From Lachnospiraceae bacterium UBA7076 (GTDB lineage: Bacteria; Bacillota; Clostridia; Lachnospirales; Lachnospiraceae), in the NCBI GenBank assembly GCA_002493625.1, contig DKZK01000038.1, forward strand, positions 91,004 through 155,003: 64,000 nucleotides of DNA. Direction: 5' to 3'. Positions 51,266-60,124 of this stretch are shown here, in pieces (position 1 is the stretch's first letter; each line of letters opens with the position of its first letter). The translations under genes and the position numbers were made by a program. Under the pieces are notes generated by a model. The model ran no database searches and was not told the DNA's origin. It saw nothing but the letters and a program-made list of their open reading frames with translations.

Positions 51266-52144
51266 TTATTCTATATTCTGTATCTGTTCTCTCACTTTTT
51301 CAATGTCGGTCTTAAGATCAATCCCAAGGTCAGATATCTGTAATGAATTTGACTTGCTTAAAATTGTATTGGCTTCCCTGTTCATCTCCTGGGCAATAAA
51401 GTCAAGCTTTCTTCCGACCGAGCCTCCATTCATAAGTATATCACGTGTTTTGGTTATGTGGCTTTTCAGCCTGACAATCTCCTCGTCTATACATATTTTA
51501 TCTGCATAAAGCGTAACCTCTGTAGCTATCCTCTGACTGTCAATCTGGTTATTCGCCATAAGCTCCTCAACCTTTTCGGTAAGCTTTTCCTTATATTCCT
51601 CAATAAGCTTCGGTGAATTTTCTTCAATAACGGACACAAAGCCTGCCATCTCATCAAGCTTGCCAAGCAAATCCTCCTTCAGATGCTTTCCCTCAGTAAT
51701 GCGCGTTTCAACGAATTTGGTAACGGCTGTCTCAAGAACCTCCTTTAAGTGTTCCCATATAAGCTCCTGATTTTTCTCCCGCTCCTCAAGAGAAAACACC
51801 TCGCTGAATCTTCCTACGGCAGTCGCCTTCAAATCAGCCTCAAGCCCAAATTCCTCCGCCATTTCCTTAAGGTAGCCCACATACTCAGCCGCTATCTCCC
51901 TGTTGTATTTTACACAGACATTAGACTCTGTATAATCCTCATAGGTTATAAAGACATCAACCTTTCCTCTTTCAATGTAGTCCTTGAGAAAATTTCGTAT
52001 TGACGCTTCAAGAAAAAACAGCTTTTTCGGAAGCTTTATGTTCATGTCGCAATATCTGTGGTTTACCGCCTTAAGCTCCACAACAATTTTTCTGTCCTCG
52101 TTTATTATCTCGCTTCTTCCGAAGCCTGTCATACTCTTTATCAA
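51266..52144 (-). CDS. yicC: YicC/YloC family endoribonuclease
   Basis: This family of 290-aa proteins degrades certain RNAs in E. coli and is widely conserved upstream of gmk. The N-terminus MIKSMTGFGRSE and the C-terminal KLDFIAQEMNREANTILSKS are signatures, with a long helical middle. The start is TTG at 52144 with GGAGA 5 nt upstream, which gives the family-standard first residues. Residues IDLKTDIEKVREQIQNIE end the protein. Confidence 0.93.
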   Translation of the reverse strand: MIKSMTGFGRSEIINEDRKIVVELKAVNHRYCDMNIKLPKKLFFLEASIRNFLKDYIERGKVDVFITYEDYTESNVCVKYNREIAAEYVGYLKEMAEEFGLEADLKATAVGRFSEVFSLEEREKNQELIWEHLKEVLETAVTKFVETRITEGKHLKEDLLGKLDEMAGFVSVIEENSPKLIEEYKEKLTEKVEELMANNQIDSQRIATEVTLYADKICIDEEIVRLKSHITKTRDILMNGGSVGRKLDFIAQEMNREANTILSKSNSLQISDLGIDLKTDIEKVREQIQNIE

Positions 52145-52250
52145 TTGTGTCTCCTTTTTCTTTGTAAAATAAGACGTAATATCAACTGCACGGATTTACG
52201 CTGCAATTCACAGAGCAAATCATAATCCGCCCAACAACACATGCCTTAAA

Positions 52251-52279
52251 ATTATAATACATACACATGTAAAATGCAA
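52251..52279 (-). promoter_or_regulatory. Strong candidate sigma-A promoter of the yicC-gmk-rpoZ operon
   Basis: Minus strand TTGCAT (52274-52279), a 17-nt spacer and a perfect TATAAT (52251-52256), about 107 nt upstream of the yicC start. The rest of the 200-bp gap holds the leader and a small tandem repeat. Confidence 0.7.
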
Positions 52280-52292
52280 GCAAAAAGGTCAC

Positions 52293-52318
52293 AGATAAAT
52301 TCACAAGATAAATTCACA
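52293..52318. repeat. Perfect 13-bp tandem duplication
   Basis: AGATAAATTCACA occurs twice back to back (52293-52305, 52306-52318), just upstream of the yicC promoter and after the ABC exporter gene. It has no visible coding or hairpin role. Confidence 0.9.
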
Positions 52319-52346
52319 TCACTTTTCTTTTTAACAGAAGAAAACA

Positions 52347-54161
52347 TCAATTTGAAGCAGTTACAAACTGACTGTTATAAAGCTCCGCATACATACCATT
52401 CTTTGCAAGCAATTCATCGTGCGTTCCGGTTTCCCTGATGTCGCCGTCACGCATATAAATAATGATATCTGCATCACGAATAGTAGAAAGACGGTGTGCG
52501 ATTACAAAGCTCGTTCTGCCTTTGGTAAGGGCATCCATAGCCTTCTGTATTTTTGTTTCCGTACGGGTATCAACGGAAGACGTTGCTTCATCCAAAATCA
52601 GCATGGGAGCATCCTCGACCATAGCACGGGCAATCGTAAGAAGCTGCTTTTGTCCTGCAGAAATGGTGACAGTATCATTCAAAACCGTATTAAGTCCGTC
52701 CGGCAATGTTCCGATAAAATGCTTCAGCCCGCACTGCTTACAGATATCAAGCAGTCTTTCATCTGAAATTCCCTTTTTACCATAGGTCAGATTATCACGA
52801 ACAGTACCCTCAAAGAGCCATGTATCCTGAAGTACCATACCAAAAATATCATGAACATTCTCACGGGTAATATCGGCAAGAGATATACCATCAATCGTAA
52901 TTTTTCCCTTATTCAGCTCGTAAAAACGCATCAGCAGATTAACGATAGTCGTTTTGCCTGCACCGGTAGGTCCGACGATTGCAACCTTATATCCTGCTTT
53001 AATCTTAGCTGAAAAATCATGAATAATGGTCTTGTCAGGATTATATCCGAAGCTGACGTGATCGAATATAACATTCCCTTTCACCGTATTCAGTTTAGTT
53101 GTTTTCTCAGATTCATCGGAAAGTTCCTCCTCGAGAAGGAACTCTGCTACACGCTCGCTTGCAGCGGCTGCGGACTGAATACTGGTAAAGCCCTGTCCGA
53201 TCTGACCAAGCGGCGAAGTAAACAGCCGGATATAAATCATAAAGGCAACAACTACAGAAAAATTGATTGTTCCGTTAAAGGCAAGAGCCGCACCGACAAT
53301 GCAGACGGCAACGTATCCGAAATTACCGACAAATGACATAATCGGCATCATAAGACCCGAAAGAAACTCTGCTCTGAAGGTATTCTTACGAAGCATTTCA
53401 TTAGACTTCTTAAATATTTCCATTCCCTTCGTTTCGGAGTTATACGCGCGAACAATGTTTTGTCCCGCATAATATTCTTCAACGTGACCGTTTACTTCGG
53501 CAAGACTGTTCTGACGTGCAACAAAGTACTTTTGGGATTTTCCCATAATCAGTCCCATTGCTATAAAGCCAATAAGGGAGGCAGCAATTGCCGTAAGTGC
53601 CATGCGCCACTCTGTCACGAACATCATAACAACACAGCCAATCAATGTTGCAAGAGCAGATACGAGAGTGCCAACGCTCATATTCAGCGATTGACTAATC
53701 ATATCCACATCATTGGTTACACGGGAAAGTGTGTCGCCATGATTATGGCTGTCAAAATATTTCAGCGGAATACGATTAATCTTGTTCGTAATGTCACTTC
53801 TCATTTTCTTGCCAACATTGCAGGAAACGTGTGTCATAATCAACGATTGCAGATAACCGAGCAACATACTGATGGCATAAATCACAATCAGCGTTACAGC
53901 AACGCTCGTGATTTTATCCATATCAATGTGAATGCCCATCGGTGAAATGCCGTTTGTAATCGTTTCGGTCAGTTCCGAAATGTAATCGGGACCAATAACG
54001 GATAAAACTGCACTGACAGCCGAAAATACAAGGGCTGCCATAATCAAAACAAGATATTTACGACAGTAGCCAATCAATGCGCCAAGCGCTTTTTTCATAT
54101 TTTTTGCTCCGCCGGAAGCAGGCATGCCGGGAGCACCCGGTCCAGGTCCTTGTGCACTCAT
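52347..54161 (-). CDS. ABC exporter half-transporter (MdlB/LmrA-like), permease plus ATPase
   Basis: The protein has 604 aa. A Gly/Pro-rich start (MSAQGPGPGAPGMPASGGAK) precedes six TM helices (~25-310). The ATPase follows with Walker A GPTGAGKTTIVN, Q-loop GMVLQDTWLFEGTVRDNLTY, a signature loop reading VTISAGQKQLLTIARAM (SAGQ in place of LSGGQ), Walker B MLILDEATSSVD and the switch His in VIAHRLSTIRDADI. Its start overlaps the stop of the partner gene by 4 nt (ATGA), so the two make one heterodimeric exporter. It is the second gene of the cassette controlled by the divergent TetR regulator. Confidence 0.93.
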   Translation of the reverse strand: MSAQGPGPGAPGMPASGGAKNMKKALGALIGYCRKYLVLIMAALVFSAVSAVLSVIGPDYISELTETITNGISPMGIHIDMDKITSVAVTLIVIYAISMLLGYLQSLIMTHVSCNVGKKMRSDITNKINRIPLKYFDSHNHGDTLSRVTNDVDMISQSLNMSVGTLVSALATLIGCVVMMFVTEWRMALTAIAASLIGFIAMGLIMGKSQKYFVARQNSLAEVNGHVEEYYAGQNIVRAYNSETKGMEIFKKSNEMLRKNTFRAEFLSGLMMPIMSFVGNFGYVAVCIVGAALAFNGTINFSVVVAFMIYIRLFTSPLGQIGQGFTSIQSAAAASERVAEFLLEEELSDESEKTTKLNTVKGNVIFDHVSFGYNPDKTIIHDFSAKIKAGYKVAIVGPTGAGKTTIVNLLMRFYELNKGKITIDGISLADITRENVHDIFGMVLQDTWLFEGTVRDNLTYGKKGISDERLLDICKQCGLKHFIGTLPDGLNTVLNDTVTISAGQKQLLTIARAMVEDAPMLILDEATSSVDTRTETKIQKAMDALTKGRTSFVIAHRLSTIRDADIIIYMRDGDIRETGTHDELLAKNGMYAELYNSQFVTASN

Positions 54162-55924
54162 TTCAATTCCTCCTCACTCAACTGGCTGCGGGCAATCTCC
54201 TGATATGCCGCACAAGTTGCTAATAATTCTTTGTGTTTACCCTGACCGACCACCCTGCCGTTTTCGATAACCAGGATCAGGTCTGCGTCCATAATTGTTC
54301 CAATACGCTGTGCAACAATCAAGCAGGTAGCATCTTTCATTTCATTTTTCAATGCCTGCCTGAGTTCACGGTCTGTCTTGTAGTCAAGGGCAGAGAACGT
54401 ATCGTCGAAAATATAAATCTCAGCTTCACGGGCAATGGCACGGGCAATGGAAAGGCGCTGTTTCTGACCGCCGGAGAAATTTGTGCCGTTTTGTGCTACC
54501 CTGCCGTCAATGCCGCCATTTTGTGTCTCTACAAACGAACTGCTTTGAGCAATATCAATCGCTTTTTCGATGACAGCATCGTCAGCGTTATTGTCGCCAA
54601 AGTCAATGTTGGAACGGATATCGCCGCTGAATAATACCGCCTTTTGGGATACATAGCCGATTTTCTTTGCCAATTCGTTTTTTCGGTATTCACGGACATT
54701 ATGACCATCCACAAGTACCTCGCCGCCGGTTACGTCATAAAATCTTGAAACAAGATTTACGACTGACGACTTACCGCAGCCTGTCGCGCCGATAAAGGCA
54801 ACCGTGTCACCTTTTTTTGCCTTGAAGGATATATCCGACAGAACATTCTCGTTTCCATCAGGATAACGGAAATATACATCTTTAAATTCCACGGTTCCCG
54901 TTTCTTCAGTTTTACCGACACCTTTGCCTTCTTCAATCAGCTCTTTGGTTTCAAGAACCTCATTAATACGCTTAGCACTAACAAATGACCGTGGAGCAAT
55001 CATAAACATCATCGCCAGCATCATAAACGAAGAAATAATCTGCATACCATAGGACATAAATACGACCATGTCTCCAAACAGTCCTGCAAATTCCATCAAA
55101 GAAGCGGCATTGATGATATAAGCGCCAATCCAATAAATCGCAAGGGAAATGCCATTCATAACCAAAGACATGAGTGGATTCATAAATGCCATCACTCTGC
55201 CTGTAAACAGATTCGTATTGGTAAAATCATCATTGACTGTTTCAAACTTGTTCTGTTGGAAACCTTCCGCATTATAAGCACGTACAACACGGATACCGCT
55301 TAAATTCTCACGGGTAACCTGATTTAAGTTATCGGTAAGTATCTGCATCTTTTTAAACTTCCTTGTAACAAGAAGCATAATGGTGATAATACCGCAAAAC
55401 AGCACAACAACTGCCACAGCAACTGCCAGTGACCATTGCCACTGCTTGCCCGCAATTTTAGTAATCGCCCATACTGCCGTAATCGGCGCTTTAATAATCA
55501 TTTGCAAGCCCATTGTAATCAGCATCTGTACCTGCTGAACATCGTTTGTGGAACGGGTGATAAGAGATGCCGTACTGAATTTGTTAATCTCGCTCATTGA
55601 GAAGCCCTGTACTTTTGTATAAAGGTTTTCCCGAAGTCGCGCGGAAAAGCCCGCCGCAATACTGACAACAAAGAAGCTGGTAATAATGGAGCATACCATG
55701 CTTCCAACGGCACATAGCAGCATATATCCGCCGTTTGTCCAAATATCAGACATTTCATAAGGGATACCTGTTGCGGCATTCACGCCGCCCTGTGCAATTT
55801 GTGTGATGGTATTCATGTAATCGGGCATCTTCAAATCGAGCCATACCTGAGCCACAATAAAGACTACCGCACAGAAAGCAAATATCCACTCTCGTTTTTT
55901 CAAGTGTTTCAATAATTTAAACAT
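54158..55924 (-). CDS. ABC exporter half-transporter (MdlA-like), permease plus ATPase
   Basis: The protein has 588 aa, with six TM helices in residues 1-300. Walker A is GATGCGKSSVVNLV, Q-loop YVSQKAVLFSGDIRSNIDFG, signature NFSGGQKQRLSIARAI, Walker B IYIFDDTFSALDYKTD (Asp in place of the catalytic Glu) and H-loop replaced by Gln in LIVAQRIGTIMDADL. The degenerate Walker B and H-loop mean this subunit provides the non-catalytic site, as is usual in heterodimeric exporters. AAAGGAG lies 5 nt upstream. Transcribed first from the promoter next to the TetR operator. Confidence 0.93.
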   Translation of the reverse strand: MFKLLKHLKKREWIFAFCAVVFIVAQVWLDLKMPDYMNTITQIAQGGVNAATGIPYEMSDIWTNGGYMLLCAVGSMVCSIITSFFVVSIAAGFSARLRENLYTKVQGFSMSEINKFSTASLITRSTNDVQQVQMLITMGLQMIIKAPITAVWAITKIAGKQWQWSLAVAVAVVVLFCGIITIMLLVTRKFKKMQILTDNLNQVTRENLSGIRVVRAYNAEGFQQNKFETVNDDFTNTNLFTGRVMAFMNPLMSLVMNGISLAIYWIGAYIINAASLMEFAGLFGDMVVFMSYGMQIISSFMMLAMMFMIAPRSFVSAKRINEVLETKELIEEGKGVGKTEETGTVEFKDVYFRYPDGNENVLSDISFKAKKGDTVAFIGATGCGKSSVVNLVSRFYDVTGGEVLVDGHNVREYRKNELAKKIGYVSQKAVLFSGDIRSNIDFGDNNADDAVIEKAIDIAQSSSFVETQNGGIDGRVAQNGTNFSGGQKQRLSIARAIAREAEIYIFDDTFSALDYKTDRELRQALKNEMKDATCLIVAQRIGTIMDADLILVIENGRVVGQGKHKELLATCAAYQEIARSQLSEEELK

Positions 55925-55939
55925 AACTGCTCCTTTCTC

Positions 55940-55998
55940 TTGACATAGTGTTTACTTAATGATACAATAATGTCATTAATTGATACATTTGTATTATT
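55940..55998. promoter_or_regulatory. tetR promoter and TetR operator dyad
   Basis: Plus strand TTGACA (55940-55945), a 17-nt spacer and TACAAT (55963-55968) point to the tetR gene. Positions 55958-55998 form a 41-nt imperfect palindrome (outer ATACAA/TTGTAT-like halves, centre TTAATT), which covers the -10 box. The divergent exporter promoter may be TTGACC, 17 nt, CATACT on the minus strand around 56009-56037, upstream of the dyad, so a repressor there could block both. Confidence 0.6.
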
Positions 55999-56077
55999 AC
56001 AGAAACAGTATGTCACTTTTTTTATTCTCGGTCAATAGATTGAGAGTAAATGATACACAAGGAGGCAAGTTTGTATC

Positions 56078-56605
56078 ATGACAAATAAAGAAACCCATTC
56101 AGTACGGCGAGAGATTATAAATGCCGTTATGCGGCTCATGACAGAAAAATCATATATGGATATGACGGTCACCGACATTACGAATACAGCGCAGGTTGCA
56201 AGAGCATCGTTTTATAGAAACTTCAACTCGGTTATTGATGTTATTGATGTTATTGCAGATGAAATATCTGATGAGCTGATTGGCGACGTTTTTCCTACCC
56301 TGTACAGCTCCGATGAGAGAACATGGCGGGAATTTCTTTTTAATCATTTTTATCGTTTCACAAGAAAGCAAAGACAGATAGGGAAAATTCATCCGCAAAA
56401 TATGCATGTTTTATTTTCCCGGATGGATAACAAGATGCATCAAAAGGAAGCGGATCTCCCATCAGAAACCCTGAGGGACAAGTATCTGGCAACAGGTAAA
56501 ATGGGACTTATCAATAGCATTACAAAAAAATGGATGGACAATGGTATGCAGGAAACACCGGAAGAAATGATTGACTATATCATGTCATTTATCACATTGT
56601 TCTGA
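56078..56605 (+). CDS. TetR/AcrR family transcriptional regulator
   Basis: This 175-aa protein has an N-terminal helix-turn-helix: IINAVMRLMTEKSYMDMTVT, then DITNTAQVARASFYRNFNSV. It is followed by a divergent helical ligand-binding domain. It is divergent from the ABC exporter genes with a shared regulatory region containing a long dyad, so the likely role is autoregulated repression of the exporter, relieved by an exported compound. AAGGAGG lies 12 nt before the ATG. Confidence 0.93.
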   Translation: MTNKETHSVRREIINAVMRLMTEKSYMDMTVTDITNTAQVARASFYRNFNSVIDVIDVIADEISDELIGDVFPTLYSSDERTWREFLFNHFYRFTRKQRQIGKIHPQNMHVLFSRMDNKMHQKEADLPSETLRDKYLATGKMGLINSITKKWMDNGMQETPEEMIDYIMSFITLF

Positions 56606-56671
56606 TGCCGTCCGCCATGTCCACCATTCTGCCGGCAGTAAATTTATAAAAGGAGGATTGGATATCCAAAA

Positions 56672-58471
56672 TTATACCTCTTTTATGCCATGAATATCAG
56701 GCTCTATGGTCATGGAATAATTCGTATGATATATAACAAAGCCCGGCTTGGACTTTGGCGGCTTTTTTATATTCTTCCGCTCCGTGTAGTCAACATCAAC
56801 CTTGGGATTTGTCTTTCCCTCCGAATAAAAGGCAGCAAGCCTTGCCGCTTCCTCATAGGTTGAATCAGGCAGCTCATCCGTCCCCTCCGTTTTTACTATG
56901 ACATGGGAGCCCGGAAGCTTTTTTGCATGAAACCACATATCGTTTCCTGACGCAAGCTTAAATGTAAGCTCATCATTCTGAAAATTATTCTTTCCCACAT
57001 ACATGTGAAAGCCATCCTTTGAAATATAGTGAAGCGGTCTGCTTTTCGCTTCATTTTTATTTTTACCCTTTCCCTGCCTGCGTTTTATATATCCGCTCTC
57101 CGCAAGCTCCTTTTTTATGTCTACAAGGTCCCACTCGGAGGCGGCAATGGAAAGGCTGTTCTTTACTGATAACAAATAGTCAAGCTCCTCACCCGTGCTT
57201 TTTGTAAGCTCCGTCAAAGCCTCGTTAGTTCTTTTCATTTTGTTGTATTTTTCAAAATATCTCTTTCCTGTTTCCATTGCAGAACTATCAGGGTCAAGGG
57301 GTATTTTTATCTCCTGTCCCGTATAATAATTTTCGCATACAAGCTCCTTATCGCCCGGCTTTGCGCTGTAGCCATATGCAGTGATAAGCTCCCCATACAC
57401 CTTATACTTATCCCTTTTTTCCGTGTCCTTAAGCTGCGCGCGCTGCAAATCATACTTCTTTGCGGTGCGCTCTATGGCATTTGAAACAATTTTTCTAAGA
57501 TCAGCGGAGCGCTGCTTTATCCTTGTCACAACATTTTTTACCCTGTAATATTCCTCTATAACCGTGGAAATTTCCCCGAAAGCCTTCAGATATTCCCCAT
57601 CAGACTGCAAGGAATCATCCGCCTTTACATCGCCGTACATTGTAAGCTTTATAACCGAAAACTCCTGCGGCTCATAGCCCTTATATGCGATACACGGAAA
57701 ATAATCTCTGCAGCTTATACACGTCTTGAGATTTTCCAGACATTTAAAAAGCATTTCCTTATTGTTCATGGAAAGGGCGGCAGTGGAAAGCGCGCCGTCA
57801 ACTCCTGCCCTGTAGCAAAGCTCGTTTGCAACAACCGGAGATATTCCCGTCAGGGAGGTATATATGGCTTTCGACACGGTAAACGGCTTTTCCAGCACAT
57901 GATTCATAAAAAAATTAACGTCCGCATCAAGGGGATTTTTCTTATCCTGCGCAGGCGGAAGGACATATTTTCTGCCGGGAAGCACCTCTCTTACTGAGCT
58001 TATCTGATTTGATACATGCTTTATGCTGTCTATAATATTATAGTCATTGTCAGTAAAAATAATGTTGCTGTGCTTTCCCATTATCTCAATCATAAGCTTT
58101 TTTATACATAAATCTCCAAGCTCATCCAGATGCTCGACTGTTATCTCAACAATACGCTCCATACCGGGCTGCTCAATATCCGCTATCCTTCCATTTCCTA
58201 TATGCTTTCTCAAAAGCATGCAAAAATTAGGAGCGGTAAGGGGATTTTCCTTTGTCTGCTCCGTCATATATATAAGAGGAAGACTTGCATTTGCAGATAT
58301 CACAAGCCTTTTTGTAATATTTTTTAACTCATCCCCTACATTCGTTCTGTTTTTTACCACTATGCAGATTTCATCATTTTCCGGCTGATATATCTTATAA
58401 ATTTTTCCACCTGCAATACTGTTTTTAAGTTCATGTACTATTCCTGATATAACAATTCCATCCAAAGCCAT
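56672..58471 (-). CDS. rqcH: Rqc2/NFACT family ribosome quality control protein (RqcH, YloA)
   Basis: This protein adds C-terminal alanine tails to nascent chains on stalled 50S subunits. NFACT-N at the start (MALDGIVISGIVHELKNSIA, GGKIYKIYQPENDEI), HhH region, coiled coils (~300-410), NFACT-R at ~475-575 (DGFHMYVGKNNFQNDEL, DMWFHAKKLPGSHVIVKTEG). I set the start at the ATG at 58471, with AGGAG 7 nt upstream; the frame continues 32 codons back through a terminator hairpin and is not coding there. Length 599 aa. In B. subtilis yloA lies close to yloC; here the ABC/TetR cassette separates them. Confidence 0.93.
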   Translation of the reverse strand: MALDGIVISGIVHELKNSIAGGKIYKIYQPENDEICIVVKNRTNVGDELKNITKRLVISANASLPLIYMTEQTKENPLTAPNFCMLLRKHIGNGRIADIEQPGMERIVEITVEHLDELGDLCIKKLMIEIMGKHSNIIFTDNDYNIIDSIKHVSNQISSVREVLPGRKYVLPPAQDKKNPLDADVNFFMNHVLEKPFTVSKAIYTSLTGISPVVANELCYRAGVDGALSTAALSMNNKEMLFKCLENLKTCISCRDYFPCIAYKGYEPQEFSVIKLTMYGDVKADDSLQSDGEYLKAFGEISTVIEEYYRVKNVVTRIKQRSADLRKIVSNAIERTAKKYDLQRAQLKDTEKRDKYKVYGELITAYGYSAKPGDKELVCENYYTGQEIKIPLDPDSSAMETGKRYFEKYNKMKRTNEALTELTKSTGEELDYLLSVKNSLSIAASEWDLVDIKKELAESGYIKRRQGKGKNKNEAKSRPLHYISKDGFHMYVGKNNFQNDELTFKLASGNDMWFHAKKLPGSHVIVKTEGTDELPDSTYEEAARLAAFYSEGKTNPKVDVDYTERKNIKKPPKSKPGFVIYHTNYSMTIEPDIHGIKEV

Positions 58472-58496
58472 GTCTGTTCTCCTTGTAAATAAAAAT

Positions 58497-58560
58497 GGGG
58501 GTGTCGCACTAAGAAGATTTAAGGTGTAATAACAAAAAATCTGATTCGTGCGGCAGCCCC
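58497..58560 (-). terminator. Rho-independent terminator of glgA (GGGGCTG family)
   Basis: An outer stem (58497-58509 with 58548-58560, one mismatch and one G-U) and an inner stem (AGATTT 58515-58520 with 58537-58542). On the minus strand it begins 8 nt after the glgA stop codon, opens with GGGGCTGCCGCAC and is followed by ATTTTTATTT. It shares its arm sequence with the hairpin at 50298-50342. Confidence 0.8.
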
Positions 58561-58567
58561 TTTTCAT

Positions 58568-60004
58568 TTATACCTGATCGTATAATCTCTGATATATTTC
58601 CGCTGAGTTGCTCCAGCTGTAATTTTGCTGCATTGCCCTCGCCTGCATTTCATACCATGCTTCCTTATAGTCAAAGAATATCCTCTTTGAATAGTTGATT
58701 GTATTTAAAAGCTCTCTTGCGTCGTAATTTGCAAATGAGAAGCCGGTTCCGCTACCCTCAAACTCATTGTATGGCTGCACGGTGTCCTTAAGTCCTCCTG
58801 TCTCACGGACAATCGGAAGCGTACCGTACCTTAACGCCATAAGCTGGGTAAGTCCACAAGGCTCGAATCTTGAAGGGACAAGCATTGCATCGCACGCCGC
58901 ATACATCTTATGCGACAAATCATCCGAATAGTAAATGTTGGCTGAAACCTTTGCAGGATGTATGCCCTGATAATATTTAAACATATCCTCGTATTTTCTG
59001 TCACCTGTTCCAAGCACAACGAACTGTGTTCCGTCCGTGCATATGTCATTCATGATGCGGTCAACAAGGTCAAGACCTTTCTGGTCTGTAAGTCTTGATA
59101 TAATACCTATCATGTATGCGCCCCTATCCTCCGGCAGACCAAGCTGCCTTTGAAGCTGTACCTTGTTTTCAACCTTGTTCTTCTTATAATTTTTAATTGT
59201 ATATTTCTTGTATATTTTTGTATCTGTTGCCGGGTCATAATCACTGTAATCAATACCGTTTACAATGCCCCAAAGTGAGTCCCGTCGGGCGGAAAGAAGT
59301 CCGTTTAAGCCCTCCCCGTACTGAGGCGACTGTATCTCCATAGCATATGTGTTTGACACGGTTGTTATCTTGTCGGCATATACAAGACCACCCTTCAGCA
59401 TACACGCATCCTTGTACATTTCAAGCTTATCGGAGGTAAATACATAATCAGGAAGTCCCGAATACTCCTTTATTGTCTTTATGTCCCATCTTCCCTGAAA
59501 TTGCAGGTTGTGTATTGTCATAATTGATTTCATTCCGCTATAGAATGGATTTGACGCAAATATTGTTTTAAGATATACAGGCACAAGCCCAGCCTGCCAG
59601 TCATGGCAGTGAACAATATCCGGCTGAAAACCTACACTTGGAAGGATGGAAAGCGCCGCCTTACAGAAAAAGCAGAATTTTTCTATATCCCACTTTACGT
59701 CACCGTATATATTATATCCGTTGAAAAAGTATTCATTGTCGATAAAATATACGGGAACACCCTCGTATTCAAGATACATAACACCTACATACTGCTGTTT
59801 CCAGCCTATGTCCATATGAAAATGTGTAAGATACCTCATCTTTGATTTATATTTTGCAGGAAGACATGTATAATTCGGTATAATAATCCTTACATCATAT
59901 TCCTTTTTATCAAATATCTTCGGCAGTGTTCCAACTACATCTGCAAGACCTCCCGTCTTTATAAACGGCACGCACTCTGATGCAATATAAGCTATCTTCT
60001 TCAT
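58568..60004 (-). CDS. glgA: Glycogen synthase (ADP-glucose, GT5)
   Basis: This retaining glycosyltransferase elongates glycogen from ADP-glucose. KTGGLADVVGTLPK binds the nucleotide sugar; the C-terminal domain has IISRLTDQKGLDLVDRIM and SRFEPCGLTQLMALRYGTLP (Glu-x7-Glu motif), followed by RETGGLKDTVQPY. I choose the ATG at 60004 (GGAGG 8 nt upstream), giving 478 aa, the normal size. No other glg gene is next to it. A promoter lies directly upstream and a terminator after. Confidence 0.95.
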   Translation of the reverse strand: MKKIAYIASECVPFIKTGGLADVVGTLPKIFDKKEYDVRIIIPNYTCLPAKYKSKMRYLTHFHMDIGWKQQYVGVMYLEYEGVPVYFIDNEYFFNGYNIYGDVKWDIEKFCFFCKAALSILPSVGFQPDIVHCHDWQAGLVPVYLKTIFASNPFYSGMKSIMTIHNLQFQGRWDIKTIKEYSGLPDYVFTSDKLEMYKDACMLKGGLVYADKITTVSNTYAMEIQSPQYGEGLNGLLSARRDSLWGIVNGIDYSDYDPATDTKIYKKYTIKNYKKNKVENKVQLQRQLGLPEDRGAYMIGIISRLTDQKGLDLVDRIMNDICTDGTQFVVLGTGDRKYEDMFKYYQGIHPAKVSANIYYSDDLSHKMYAACDAMLVPSRFEPCGLTQLMALRYGTLPIVRETGGLKDTVQPYNEFEGSGTGFSFANYDARELLNTINYSKRIFFDYKEAWYEMQARAMQQNYSWSNSAEIYQRLYDQV

Positions 60005-60055
60005 GTATTTTCCTCCCATCCTCGGAACGTCATGTATTTTATTTATTCTGTAATA

Positions 60056-60084
60056 TTTTAGCACAACAATATAAAATATTCAAT
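60056..60084 (-). promoter_or_regulatory. Candidate sigma-A promoter of glgA
   Basis: Minus strand TTGAAT (60079-60084), a 17-nt spacer and TAAAAT (60056-60061), about 52 nt upstream of the chosen ATG. Confidence 0.5.
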
Positions 60085-60124
60085 CTATAAACTGTCTTCC
60101 ATACGTGCTCTTAATGCACATAAA

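Noticed and set aside
58472..58567. N-terminal extension of Rqc2 to 58567
   Set aside because: The extra 32 codons read through a terminator hairpin, lack family similarity, and a good AGGAG site sits before the ATG at 58471.
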